The notes under the pieces are model-generated. The model searched no databases, was not told the origin of the DNA, and saw only the letters and a list, made by a program, of their open reading frames with translations. A DNA stretch of 60,675 nt from Bryobacteraceae bacterium (GTDB lineage: Bacteria; Acidobacteriota; Terriglobia; Bryobacterales; Bryobacteraceae). Below are positions 18,032-26,887 of this stretch, piece by piece (position 1 is the stretch's first letter; the number at the start of each line of letters is the position of its first letter). A program made the position numbers and the translations under genes. The stretch spans positions 1-60,675 of the forward strand of contig JANWVO010000013.1 of NCBI GenBank assembly GCA_025056865.1, in the 5' to 3' direction.

Positions 18032-18056
18032 CCGGACGGGGGAGGAGGCCGTCCGG
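18032..18056 (+). terminator. Hairpin downstream of carD
   Basis: CCGGACGG (18032-18039) pairs exactly with CCGTCCGG (18049-18056) across a nine-base loop, about 90 bases after the carD stop. The following sequence has only short T runs, so this is a possible rather than certain terminator. It also separates carD from the zinc-finger gene at 18175. Confidence 0.4.
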
Positions 18057-18174
18057 GCTTCAGCCGTTTCCCTTAGTACCCGCCCAGCGCACCTATCAGA
18101 AATTCAGCCGATTCCCGCATGGTTTTCCCACCCACTGTGGCCGATGATAACTGTGGAAGGAATCGGCTCGCGGC

Positions 18175-20871
18175 ATGCAGTGTCTCCATTGCGGGAAGAA
18201 ACTGTCGCTGTTGCGCAGGCTCTCCGATGGGAGATTCTGCTCGGAAGCGCACCGCGAGGAGTACGAGCGTTCGCAGGGCGATCTTGCGCTGGCGCGGCTC
18301 ATCGGAGCGCGCGCGGCGCGCGGCGCTTCCAGGGAGGGGGCGGGGCGCAGCGCTGGCGCGCCGGTCAGTGCGTTGCCCATGGCGCCCCTTCTGCCGGAAT
18401 CGCTGCGCATCAGCAACTGGCGAAGGGTAGCCAGCCCGCCTCTTGACCTGATCGGCTTCCAGTTTCCGCTGGCGGTTCCCGAGCTGTCGCTGCACCCGCT
18501 GGTGCGGGGCTTGCCGGCGGCGCATCCCGCCGCGCTCGCGGCACCTGCCGGGATGCTCCTCTGCACGCCGGCTTTGACGAAGCCGTCGCCGTCTTTCGGA
18601 ACGACAGACGTGGCAAGCCCCGTTCTGAAGGCGCAAAGGGCCGCGCTGCGAGGCCGGGGCCAGGAGATTCCTCCGCCAATGGCTGGCATCGCCCGGCTGC
18701 CGCTGTCCCCCGCGGCTCCCTTCCGGGTGCCGGCCGCATGCCCGCAGGCAGCGTGGCTGCCGCGCCGGAAGCTGGTCGTGATCGTGCCACGACAGCCGCA
18801 CCGCCTGCGGCCCCCGGCGATCGCGGCGGCAGGCCCGCTGCGCCTCAAAGCCACTGGGGCGGCTGGAATGCCCTCCGCCGCCACAGGGTGCCCCTCCTGG
18901 CTGCTTGCCGCCAGCCGTGACCTGTCTCCTGCGCTGCCCTCGCTTCGTGCGTGCCGCGGGGGACAGCGGCCGGCACAGGGCGCCATGGCAGCGGCACCGT
19001 CCCGCAGGAAAGCGAAGGAGCCGCCGCTGTATGTGCGGTGGGAGCCTCTGGCTGCCGACCATCCGCTCGACGTGCCGCCCCGCGCGGAAGCGGGCAGAAG
19101 GGAGTGGCTACACGGTAGCCGCCTCCCGCTGCTACCCGCCCGCCCGCCGCGCGGCAACGTGCCCGTACTGGTCCAGCCGGGTTGCCGTTCCCTGACGACG
19201 CGCCCGACTGCGGTCATTCCGGGAAACGTTGCCGGGCTGCCAGACCCCATCTGGAGCGGAAAAGCGTGTTTTTCGCGCCTGTCCGCCCGCCCCGCGGAAA
19301 TCGTCTTGCGCAACCGGACCTGGCCGGCGCAGCCCGGCCTGGCTGCCCTGGAGGCGCATCCCGCTGCCGGAACCCGGATGGTTGCGCCGGCACCCGCGGG
19401 GCCGCTTCGGGAGGGCGCGGCTTCGGTGGTTATGCCAGAGCTGCGGGTGGGCCCGGGCCGCAGATCCCTACGGATTTCATGGCGTCTGTTGGATGTCGAA
19501 ACGAGGGCGCTCCTGAGACCGGTTCCGTCCCCCTGGGACGCGCGGCCATGGCCAGCGTGGGATGTTCCGCTGTCAGCGATCCCTGCCGCCCCGCTGGAAC
19601 TGATGCCCCCCGAACCGCCCCCGGCGCCCGAACCCGCATGGGAGGAGCCCACGGCCGGAGTGCCGCGCTCGCTGGCCGCGCTGGATGCCGCCGTCCAGAG
19701 CCGCGGCATGGCGGAAAACTGTACCAGGCAGCCGCCCGCAGCTGCGCCGGCGGGCCTGCCGCCGGAAGCCGGATGCATGCCGCCGAAGGCGCCGGCAACG
19801 GAAAACGCGCCCGCCTTTGCGCCGCCCCCGCACGCGCGGCGCCTGCCAGAGATGCCGGTCCGTCCGGTGGATGCGGACCGGGCAAAGCCGCAAGCTGCCC
19901 TGCCGGGCACGGCTGCGCCGTGGTGGGGGTCGCTCAACGAGTTGCGGCCGGCGATTCCACGCCTGAGGCTGGAACTGGACCACGCCGATGGCTCCGGGCC
20001 GCGCAAAGGAAGCAGGCACCCCCGGGCGGCCAGGCGCGTTGCCAAGCCTGCCGGCGCGTTTCCCGGACGCCGCTTCTGGTCCCATGCGCCCTCTGACCTG
20101 AAATGGATCGCTGTGGTTCTTCCGCTGCTGCTGCTGGTCGTGGTCTACAGTTTCCGCGCGAAAGCGCCGAATCATCCTCCAGAGGGACGCGAGATGGCCG
20201 CGACGGCAACTGCGCCAGCACCTCCGGGCCAGCAGCCAGGCAGGCTCAACGCACTGCAGCGGATCATCCTGCAGCGGGCGGCAATCCGCCTGTACGATGA
20301 CTTCCGCGGCGGCCTCGGCTCCTGGGAGGGCAGGGACGGCTGGGCGAAGACCTGGCGGTACGGAGACGCGACCTTCATCGAGCCGGGCGACCTGGCGCTG
20401 CTGACTCCGAGCCTTTCGATGGCCGACTATACGCTCACATTCCTCGGCCAGATCGAACGCAGGAGCCTGAACTGGGTATTCCGGGCAAAGGATCTCGACA
20501 ACTACTACTCCATGCGGATCGTCATCACCCGGGGCGGGCCTCTGCCCGAGGCGGCGGTGGTCCGTTCCGTGGTCCTCAACGGAAAGGAGCAGGACGTCCG
20601 CACGCTGCCGATTCCGTTCCCGGTGCGCGCCGACACCCTTTATCTGGTCCGCATGGAGGTCCGGGGACAGGATTTCACCACGTATATCCAGAACCAGATT
20701 GTGGATCACTTCACCGACAGCCGCCTGAAGCAGGGAGGCATCGGATTTTACAGTCCACGGGGGGACAGGGCGCTGCTGCGCTGGGTGGAGGTTTCCCACC
20801 AGTACGACTACCTGGGCAGGCTCTGCGCGCTGCTGTCGCCCTACGGCATGCAGAACTTCGCCAACAACTGA
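18175..20871 (+). CDS. Zinc-finger / disordered / single-TM / beta-sandwich protein (cassette copy 1)
   Basis: An 898-residue protein of no family I can name. Residues 1-30 form a compact finger with C3, C6, C22 and H26 (CLHCGKK...RFCSEAHREEY), a treble-clef-like C2CH pattern. Residues about 45-640 are Pro/Ala/Arg-rich and probably disordered. One membrane segment lies at about 645-661 (IAVVLPLLLLVVVYSF). A folded domain at about 705-898 (LYDDFRGGLGSWEG, NWVFRAKDLDNYYSMRI, GIGFYSPRGDRALLRWVEV) resembles the concanavalin-like DUF1080/LamG sandwich. Positive residues before the membrane segment suggest the finger is cytoplasmic and the sandwich periplasmic. The frame is supported by the intact domains at both ends. 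The TPR gene starts 21 bases downstream. A shorter paralogue lies at 49263-50486. Confidence 0.78.
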   Translation: MQCLHCGKKLSLLRRLSDGRFCSEAHREEYERSQGDLALARLIGARAARGASREGAGRSAGAPVSALPMAPLLPESLRISNWRRVASPPLDLIGFQFPLAVPELSLHPLVRGLPAAHPAALAAPAGMLLCTPALTKPSPSFGTTDVASPVLKAQRAALRGRGQEIPPPMAGIARLPLSPAAPFRVPAACPQAAWLPRRKLVVIVPRQPHRLRPPAIAAAGPLRLKATGAAGMPSAATGCPSWLLAASRDLSPALPSLRACRGGQRPAQGAMAAAPSRRKAKEPPLYVRWEPLAADHPLDVPPRAEAGRREWLHGSRLPLLPARPPRGNVPVLVQPGCRSLTTRPTAVIPGNVAGLPDPIWSGKACFSRLSARPAEIVLRNRTWPAQPGLAALEAHPAAGTRMVAPAPAGPLREGAASVVMPELRVGPGRRSLRISWRLLDVETRALLRPVPSPWDARPWPAWDVPLSAIPAAPLELMPPEPPPAPEPAWEEPTAGVPRSLAALDAAVQSRGMAENCTRQPPAAAPAGLPPEAGCMPPKAPATENAPAFAPPPHARRLPEMPVRPVDADRAKPQAALPGTAAPWWGSLNELRPAIPRLRLELDHADGSGPRKGSRHPRAARRVAKPAGAFPGRRFWSHAPSDLKWIAVVLPLLLLVVVYSFRAKAPNHPPEGREMAATATAPAPPGQQPGRLNALQRIILQRAAIRLYDDFRGGLGSWEGRDGWAKTWRYGDATFIEPGDLALLTPSLSMADYTLTFLGQIERRSLNWVFRAKDLDNYYSMRIVITRGGPLPEAAVVRSVVLNGKEQDVRTLPIPFPVRADTLYLVRMEVRGQDFTTYIQNQIVDHFTDSRLKQGGIGFYSPRGDRALLRWVEVSHQYDYLGRLCALLSPYGMQNFANN

Positions 20872-20892
20872 CCGGGATGGAAGAGGGAGGCT

Positions 20893-22488
20893 ATGAGAGA
20901 AGAAAACCGGCTGCTCGAGGAGCTGAGTCCTGAGAAAGGAAGCGCTCTGGCCCGGGCGGTGGCGCTTCATCTGGACGGCAAAGGACGGGAGGCGCTGCGG
21001 GAGCTCGATCGCGCCCTGGAATCGGGCGATTCGCCCAGAGAGGTCTATGCCGCCCGGGGCCATATCCAGTTCGAGCTGGAACTGTACGACGAGGCAGTCA
21101 AGAGCTACGAGGCGCTGACCTCGATCGACCCGAACGCAACGTCGGCGTTTTTCAACATGGCTGTGTGCCAGGAGAAGCTCGGCCGCTGGGCAGAGGCGGC
21201 GGCCAACTTCCAGCGCGTGCTGCAAAGCGACCCGGACCGGCACGATGCGCGCCTCGGACTCGGCATCTCCCTGCTTCACCTGAAGAAGGCCGAGCACGCC
21301 CTGGAGTGCTTCGAACAGTGCCTGAAAGCCGAGCCTTCCAACGAGACCGCGCTGTTCGGCAAGGCCGTGGCGCTGGAGCTGTTGGGGAAGCTGGATGAGG
21401 CTCTCGCGCTGTATCGCCAGCTCCTCGCATCCAACCCCAACGCCGAGGAGCCGATGTCCAACATGGTGCACATCGGCATGAAGCGTGGCGACGAGGCGCT
21501 GGTGGCGGAGATCAGCGAACGCCTGCTGGCCGTGCGGCCGTTTTCGCAGACGGCGCTGGAGGGCCTGGCCTGGTGCGCCTTCCAGCGCGGAGACTTCGAA
21601 GCCGCCGCACGCTATTGCGCCAAGCTCGTCGAGCTGACGCCGGAGCACTTCGAGCGCCGCTATAACCACGGCGTGGCGTTGCACCGGCTCGACCGGCTCG
21701 AACAGGCGCAGAAGGCCTACGAAGAGGCCGCAGCGCTCAAGCCGGACCATGTACAGACGTGGGCCAACCTCGGGGTCGTGCGCCAGACGCTCGGCGATCT
21801 GAAAGGGGCGCGCGAAGCTTACGAAACGGCCCTCCGCCTCAACCCGGATCTGCCGGAAGCGATCTCCAACCTGGCCGGCCTTCTGGAAGTCCAGGGCCAT
21901 CCGGAGGAGGCCGAACCTCTCTACGAGCAGCTGGTCTCGAAACACCCGGAATTCATCGACGCCTTCTTCCGCCTCGGCTATCTGCGGCTTTGCCGGGGAG
22001 ACGCCCTCGGCGCGATCGAAACGTTCGAACGGTGCTTGCAGGAGCGGCCCGAGTGGGTCGAAGCACATGTCAACCTCGGACTGGCCTACAAGCAGACCGG
22101 TGAGTCGGAAAAAGCCAGCAGCCATTTCCGCCGCGCCGTGGAGCTGAAGCCGGATTCCATCGAGGCGCTGCGGGGGCTGGCCGCGTTGGCTGTCGAACAG
22201 GGCGACGAAGCCCGGGCCCTCGAGCTCCAGGGAAAGCTGATCGATCTCGGCGAACGCACACCGGAACTCTTTTACAACACCGGACTGCTGTTGCAGCGCC
22301 GGGGCCAGATCGACGATGCCATCCAGCTTTACCGCGAAGCTCTGGGGATGCGTCCCCAGTTCCCTGAGGCCCTGCTGAATCTCGGCCATGCCCTCAAGGC
22401 CCAGGGCAGGACGGAAGAGGCCAGGAGCTACTGGCGGCAGGCCCTGGAAATGAAACCCGAACTCGCGGAAGGCTACTTCGGCGATTAA
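20893..22488 (+). CDS. TPR-repeat protein, cytoplasmic (cassette copy 1)
   Basis: A 531-residue protein made almost wholly of tetratricopeptide repeats, about 14 units, for example YAARGHIQFELELYDEAVKS, AFFNMAVCQEKLGRWAEAAA and TWANLGVVRQTLGDLKGARE. There is no signal peptide or membrane segment, so it should act as a cytoplasmic scaffold. GGGAGG sits just before the ATG. It follows the zinc-finger membrane protein by 21 bases and is presumably co-expressed with it; binding to the finger or the disordered arm is a reasonable guess. It aligns collinearly with the TPR protein at 50494-51900. Confidence 0.9.
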   Translation: MREENRLLEELSPEKGSALARAVALHLDGKGREALRELDRALESGDSPREVYAARGHIQFELELYDEAVKSYEALTSIDPNATSAFFNMAVCQEKLGRWAEAAANFQRVLQSDPDRHDARLGLGISLLHLKKAEHALECFEQCLKAEPSNETALFGKAVALELLGKLDEALALYRQLLASNPNAEEPMSNMVHIGMKRGDEALVAEISERLLAVRPFSQTALEGLAWCAFQRGDFEAAARYCAKLVELTPEHFERRYNHGVALHRLDRLEQAQKAYEEAAALKPDHVQTWANLGVVRQTLGDLKGAREAYETALRLNPDLPEAISNLAGLLEVQGHPEEAEPLYEQLVSKHPEFIDAFFRLGYLRLCRGDALGAIETFERCLQERPEWVEAHVNLGLAYKQTGESEKASSHFRRAVELKPDSIEALRGLAALAVEQGDEARALELQGKLIDLGERTPELFYNTGLLLQRRGQIDDAIQLYREALGMRPQFPEALLNLGHALKAQGRTEEARSYWRQALEMKPELAEGYFGD

Positions 22489-22865
22489 CGGCCCTCTCCG
22501 CGATTCCCCTGTCAGGAACGGGGAGCCTGCAAGGCCTGTGGGGCGGGACGCACCAGCGGGCGTGACATCAGGACCTTCCTCGGAGAGCTTCTCCAGACCC
22601 GGCTTCCTGCTGTCTTGCACACAAGGCGCGCACTGAGGAGCAGCGCTCGCGGACGGACGTTCCGGCACCGCCGGGCAGTGGCCGCCTTCCGGCTGCGGCG
22701 CCTCATCACCTTGCCGGGCCGGCCTGCCGCGGCTGATGACCATCGGGGCGGCAGCGTGCCGGGAACCGGTGCTGCGGGCACGCGAGGCATTCCCGCCGGC
22801 AACCTTGCGCCCCTCAGATAGTGCCGGCTGCCGTCGGCTCTGGCGCCGTGTGCGCGGGCAGGGGC
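22489..22865. other. Intergenic stretch between convergent TPR gene and aspS, no gene seen
   Basis: About 377 bases separate the two stops. Short open frames occur on both strands but none has a recognisable domain, a ribosome-binding site or a conserved start. A weak 5-bp hairpin with a 10-base loop (22505-22524, TCCCC/GGGGA) follows the TPR stop. The stretch may be decayed coding sequence. Confidence 0.5.
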
Positions 22866-24659
22866 CTACGTCTGCGCCGGCCGGCGCAGCATCAGGCCCA
22901 GTTCCCGCAGTTGACGGTCGCTCACCGGCGACGGGGCGTCGCACATCAGGTCAGTGCCTTTCGCGGTCTTCGGGAACGGGATCACGTCGCGGATCGAGTT
23001 CTCGCCCGCAAGGATCATCACCAGCCGGTCGAGCCCAAGGGCGATGCCGCCATGCGGTGGCGCGCCGTAGGTGAGAGCGTCCAGCAGGAAGCCGAACTTG
23101 GTCCGCGCTTCCTCTTCGCTCAGCCCGAGCGCCGTAAAGACGCGCTTCTGAATGTCCTGCCGGTGGATACGGATGGAACCGGAGCCGAGCTCCACGCCGT
23201 TCAGCACGAAGTCATAGCTGCGGGCGCGGCAGCGCGCCGGGTCGGTTTCCATCAGATCCAGATCCTCATCCCGCGGCGACGTGAACGGGTGGTGGGCAGC
23301 CACCCAGCGCTGGTCTTCCTCGTCCCACTCGAACATGGGGAAGTCGAGCACCCACAGGAAGCGGAAGTCGCGCGGATCCAGCAGGCCGTGGCGGTCATTG
23401 TACTTCTGTCCCGCGTAAAGGCGGAGCTGTCCGCAGGCCTGCAACACGGTGTCCACCGGACGGGGACCTTTCGGCTCTCCTCGCCAGCCGGCCAGCAGCA
23501 GCAGGTCGTCGTCGGCCGCTCCGGTTCGTGCGCGGACCTTCTGCATGGGCTCGGGGAAGTCCCGGTCCAGCCGCCTGACATCGTCGTAAACGGCCAGGCC
23601 ACGCTCGCCGCCAAACAGTTTCAGTTCGTCGCGCTCCTTGCGGCTCAACGATCCCGTCTTCGGGATGCGGATGGCCACCAGAGGCAGCCCTTCCCGGGTC
23701 AGCCCGGCTTCCGGCGGGAACAGATCCTGGACCGGCCAGAAGCGGGGCAGGCGCAGGTCGGGCTTGTCAGTGCCGTAGCCCTGCATGGCCTCTTCGTAGG
23801 TCATCCGCGGGAACGGGCCCTTCACCTGGAAACCCGCGGTTTCGCACACGCGCTCGATGAGCGGCTCGATCGTCTCGAAGATCTGCTCCTCCTGCGGGAA
23901 CGACATTTCGAGGTCGATCTGCGTGAACTCGTACTGCCGGTCGGCGCGCAGGTCCTCGTCGCGGAAGCAGCGGACAATCTGGAAATAGCGGTCGTAGCCG
24001 CTCACCATGAGAAGCTGCTTGAAGATCTGCGGCGACTGCGGCAGCGCGTAGAAATAGCCGTGCTGAATGCGCGATGGAACAAGAAAATCCCGCGCTCCTT
24101 CCGGCGTCGATTTGGTCAAAAAGGGCGTCTCTATTTCCAGAAATCCCTGCCGGTAAAGCTCCTCGCGCACGGCCAGCGAGATGCGGCTCCGCAGGATGAT
24201 GTTCCTCTGCATATGCGGCCGGCGCAGATCGACGTAGCGGTAGCGCAGCCGCATGTCCTCGCTCACGTCGATGTGCTCTTCCATCGGGAAGGGAGGCGTC
24301 TCGCTGGTGTTCAGGATCCAGATTTTTTCGGCGACGACCTCGATTTCCCCGGTTTCAATCGCCGGATTGACCGTATCTGGCGACCGCTTTTCCACCACGC
24401 CTTCCACGGCAAGGACGTATTCGGAGCGCAGCAGCTCCGCTTTCGCGTGCAGCGCGGCGTCGCATTCGGCGCGGAACACGATCTGCGTGACCCCCTCGCG
24501 GTCGCGCAGGTGGATGAAGATCACGCCGCCAAGGTCCCGGCGGCGGTGCACCCAGCCCATCAGGACGACGCGGCGGCCCGCGTCGGCCGCGCGAAGCGCG
24601 CCGCAGGAGTGCGTGCGGCGCAAGGAGCCGAGAAAGTCAAGCGGAATCTGTTGAGCCAT
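22866..24659 (-). CDS. aspS: Aspartyl-tRNA synthetase (bacterial type)
   Basis: A 597-residue class II synthetase that charges tRNA-Asp in the cytoplasm, possibly also tRNA-Asn (not decidable here). It has the N-terminal OB-fold anticodon domain (VVLMGWVHRRRDLGGVIFIH), motif 1, motif 2 (FRDEDLRADRQYEFTQID), the bacterial insertion domain at about 290-420 (GAD-like), and motif 3 (GGIALGLDRLVMIL). Length is normal. The ATG at 24659 is followed directly by a conserved-looking N-terminus, although no Shine-Dalgarno sequence is obvious. The NTF2-like gene lies 78 bases upstream on the same strand. Confidence 0.96.
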   Translation of the reverse strand: MAQQIPLDFLGSLRRTHSCGALRAADAGRRVVLMGWVHRRRDLGGVIFIHLRDREGVTQIVFRAECDAALHAKAELLRSEYVLAVEGVVEKRSPDTVNPAIETGEIEVVAEKIWILNTSETPPFPMEEHIDVSEDMRLRYRYVDLRRPHMQRNIILRSRISLAVREELYRQGFLEIETPFLTKSTPEGARDFLVPSRIQHGYFYALPQSPQIFKQLLMVSGYDRYFQIVRCFRDEDLRADRQYEFTQIDLEMSFPQEEQIFETIEPLIERVCETAGFQVKGPFPRMTYEEAMQGYGTDKPDLRLPRFWPVQDLFPPEAGLTREGLPLVAIRIPKTGSLSRKERDELKLFGGERGLAVYDDVRRLDRDFPEPMQKVRARTGAADDDLLLLAGWRGEPKGPRPVDTVLQACGQLRLYAGQKYNDRHGLLDPRDFRFLWVLDFPMFEWDEEDQRWVAAHHPFTSPRDEDLDLMETDPARCRARSYDFVLNGVELGSGSIRIHRQDIQKRVFTALGLSEEEARTKFGFLLDALTYGAPPHGGIALGLDRLVMILAGENSIRDVIPFPKTAKGTDLMCDAPSPVSDRQLRELGLMLRRPAQT

Positions 24660-24737
24660 GCTGGAAGACTGCGTGAGTCGGGACGGTAAGGGTCTATTGT
24701 AGCGCGCCTGCCGGGGCGGGCGCGGAGCAGGACGGCC

Positions 24738-25139
24738 TCAGCGCACCAGCGTCAGGCAATCGATCACCACTCTCCAATGGCCGTCCGGCTGGCGCCGGAA
24801 CACCGACGTGAAACAGCCTTCCTTCGTGCACAGGATCCCTGGCTGCGTCTCTCTTGTCAGCGAGAACCGGCCGGAGGCGCACGCCAGGCTGTGCTCGGCC
24901 TCGAAGTGGTTCGCCTCGCGCTTCAGCTCGATGAGCCCGTTTTCAAACTCCCGCCGCAGCCATGCGAGAATCGCCTCGCGCCCGCTGACCAGGGGATGCC
25001 CCGGGGCCTGAAGCTCGGCATCCGGAGCATAGAAGGTTTCCACAAGCCGCTCCGGATCCCGCCGCCGGATGCAGCGGACGAATTCCTCTTCGAGAAGCTG
25101 AAGGTCCCGGGTGGTGCTGTCCAGAGCCACAAAAGGCAT
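24738..25139 (-). CDS. NTF2-like (SnoaL/DUF4440-type) protein
   Basis: A 133-residue protein with the cone-shaped NTF2 fold: a first helix pair (DLQLLEEEFVRCIRRRDPERL), FYAPDAELQAPGHPLVSG and ILAWLRREFENG, and closing strands FTSVFRRQPDGHWRVVIDCL. The family includes small enzymes and binding proteins; no function can be assigned. The ATG at 25139 is preferred because a purine-rich GAAGG/GAGG stretch precedes it; an ATG 15 codons upstream has none. It is divergent from the Ig-like gene and upstream of aspS. Confidence 0.75.
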   Translation of the reverse strand: MPFVALDSTTRDLQLLEEEFVRCIRRRDPERLVETFYAPDAELQAPGHPLVSGREAILAWLRREFENGLIELKREANHFEAEHSLACASGRFSLTRETQPGILCTKEGCFTSVFRRQPDGHWRVVIDCLTLVR

Positions 25140-25238
25140 CGCCTCAACCTTCCCCCACAGCAGTTTGGCAACTTCTCCGCGCATGTCAAGGGGACGGGGC
25201 CGGGGATCCCGGAAGCCGCCGGCGGTGTCTGAGCTGTT

Positions 25239-25889
25239 GTGGCGCTGCGTGCGGCAAGGTGGATGCTCGCATTGGCCGCGCTTTGGGCTGCCATCAGCCT
25301 GGTGCGCACGTTCCTGGCGCGCAACGCGCCTCACGCGCCGCCAAGGAAAGCGCCGCCCCCGGCAGGCGTGCCTCCCGAACTGGCCACGCGCGAGCTCAGG
25401 ATCCTCAACTTCTACGCTCCGCGCATCCCGGAGCGCGGCAAGCCCGCCACCATCTGTTACGGGGTGATCAACGCCGCGCGCGTTGAGCTCGATCCGCCGC
25501 TGGCGGAAATCTCACCATCAATCAGCCGCTGTGTGGAAGTCACGCCGGGCCGGGCAGCGCGGCTCACTCTGCGCGCCTATGGCGCCGACGGGCGCGTGGC
25601 CGCCGCATCCTTCGACCTGCCGGTCGCGGAGCCCCAACCGGAAATCCTCTTCGTCGACATCAGTTCGCGCGAGATCCGCCGCGGGGAGCGTTTCACCGTC
25701 TGCTATGGCGTCCGCTTTGCCACGCGGGTCCGCGTCGAACCCGGCGCTTTCTCCCTGCCCGCTTCGGAGAAGAAATGCGCCACATGGTTCCCCGTGCTGG
25801 CGCCCGCGAAGCTGATCGCCGAAGGACCGGGCGGCACGGCGGAGGTTGTCCTCGGCGTCCGTATCGTCTCCTCCCGGACTGCCCGCTGA
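25239..25889 (+). CDS. Membrane-anchored protein with two Ig-like repeats
   Basis: A 216-residue protein not assigned to a named family. A hydrophobic N-terminus (WMLALAALWAAISLVRTFL) is an anchor or uncleaved signal. Two similar segments follow: residues about 52-125 with RGKPATICYGVINAARVELD and a later Cys (SRCVEV), and about 137-210 with RGERFTVCYGVRFATRVRVE and a later Cys (KKCATW). The shared C-Y-G-V strand and second Cys suggest tandem Ig-like domains, each perhaps with a disulfide. The first start is a GTG at 25239; an ATG at 25263 with AAGG close upstream is an alternative. It ends 12 bases from the convergent cytochrome gene. Confidence 0.7.
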   Translation: MALRAARWMLALAALWAAISLVRTFLARNAPHAPPRKAPPPAGVPPELATRELRILNFYAPRIPERGKPATICYGVINAARVELDPPLAEISPSISRCVEVTPGRAARLTLRAYGADGRVAAASFDLPVAEPQPEILFVDISSREIRRGERFTVCYGVRFATRVRVEPGAFSLPASEKKCATWFPVLAPAKLIAEGPGGTAEVVLGVRIVSSRTAR

Positions 25890-25901
25890 GGCGGAAGCAG
25901 G

Positions 25902-26345
25902 TCAGTGCGCGGCAGGCTGCTGGATCGATTCCAGATACCGCACCAGACGGTCGATCAGCGCTGCCGAGTGCCCGTCGGCCGGCGAGACAGGAATGAAAAC
26001 GGGCCCCCAGACGGGCATCCTCTTGCCGCCGTGCGCCGGGAATCCCTCCAGTCCGCCCAACAGCCTTTCGACGCGCGCTTTCGGAAACGTTCCGCCGCGC
26101 GACCTTGCCAGCGCCGTCAGATCCGTGGGCCGCATCCGCATGGCCTCGGCCGCCGGCCCGTCGCCGCGGCCTTCCATGCCATGACAACTGGCGCAATAGG
26201 CCACATACAGCTCCCGTCCGCTGAGCGACGAGGCGCGCTGTTCTGCCGTGCGCGGCTTCATCTCTCTCGGCGGCGCTTCGGACGCAGGCAAGCAGGCGCA
26301 CAATGCCGCAGCCCCGAGAACAGCTTTCCGCAACGGGCTTCCCAT
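25902..26345 (-). CDS. Secreted class I cytochrome c
   Basis: A 147-residue protein with an export signal ([20 protein letters not shown]), one haem site CASCH (51-55) and the axial Met110 in GGKRMPVWG. Segments GREL(Y) and [14 protein letters not shown] are typical of short monohaem cytochromes of the cbb3/CccA kind (PF13442-like). It is likely an electron carrier in the periplasm or attached to the membrane. It stands alone on its strand, divergent from the Hfq-like gene. Confidence 0.88.
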   Translation of the reverse strand: MGSPLRKAVLGAAALCACLPASEAPPREMKPRTAEQRASSLSGRELYVAYCASCHGMEGRGDGPAAEAMRMRPTDLTALARSRGGTFPKARVERLLGGLEGFPAHGGKRMPVWGPVFIPVSPADGHSAALIDRLVRYLESIQQPAAH

Positions 26346-26503
26346 ACGGCCTCCTGCCCCTCAGCGTAGAGCGCGTCCGCACTGGCATCAAGCCCGGCGC
26401 CGAGCTTGCCGCCCCCTGCCTGTTGTGGTATCAATGGAGGCAGATTGATCCCACCGCCCAACCGGGTGAATCGGGTACCTTTGTTTCAAACAGGAGCACC
26501 ACT

Positions 26504-26806
26504 GTGGAATCCTCCAATCGCCGCCTGATCCGGCCCGCGCTTGCTGAAGTGAAGGAACGCGCCGCGGCGCGCTCCAACAGCCCGCAGGCGAAGAAGCAGG
26601 CGCCGCCCGACGTCACCAACGCCGAGAATTTTTACTACGTGAAGCAGATGCAGTCGAAGACGCCTCTGGTGGTTGTGATGCACGACGGCGAGGAGCTGCA
26701 CGGAACCCTGGAGTGGTACGACAAGGGCTGCATCAAGCTCACGCGCGAGGAAGGGCCGAACCTGCTCATCTACAAGTCGGCGATCAAGTACATCTACAAG
26801 GCGTGA
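26504..26806 (+). CDS. Hfq/Sm-like RNA-binding protein, divergent
   Basis: A 100-residue protein. Residues 1-38 form a basic extension; 39-98 form an Sm fold ([54 protein letters not shown]). The order and spacing match Hfq, but the hallmark Sm2 sequence Y-K-H-A-I reads Y90-K91-S92-A-I, and the N-terminal Gln of the U-binding rim is Glu. It may therefore bind RNA differently or act as another Sm-like protein. The GTG at 26504 is chosen for its CAGGAG seven bases upstream; the frame is open further upstream without a good start. The gene stands alone. Confidence 0.8.
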   Translation: MESSNRRLIRPALAEVKERAAARSNSPQAKKQAPPDVTNAENFYYVKQMQSKTPLVVVMHDGEELHGTLEWYDKGCIKLTREEGPNLLIYKSAIKYIYKA

Positions 26807-26887
26807 ACTCCGTCTTCCCTGCTGGGCAGGAAAGCCGCGCGCAGCGCCGGAGCGCAGACCGCAACCGCCTGCGGCGGGCCTGCTCCT

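Noticed and set aside
18096-20045. A 649-codon open frame on - inside the zinc-finger gene
   Set aside because: The low-complexity GC-rich region is open in several frames. Only the + frame joins intact folded domains at both ends.
22512-22802. Small open frame on - between the TPR gene and aspS
   Set aside because: No ribosome-binding site, domain or compositional support; listed as gene-free.
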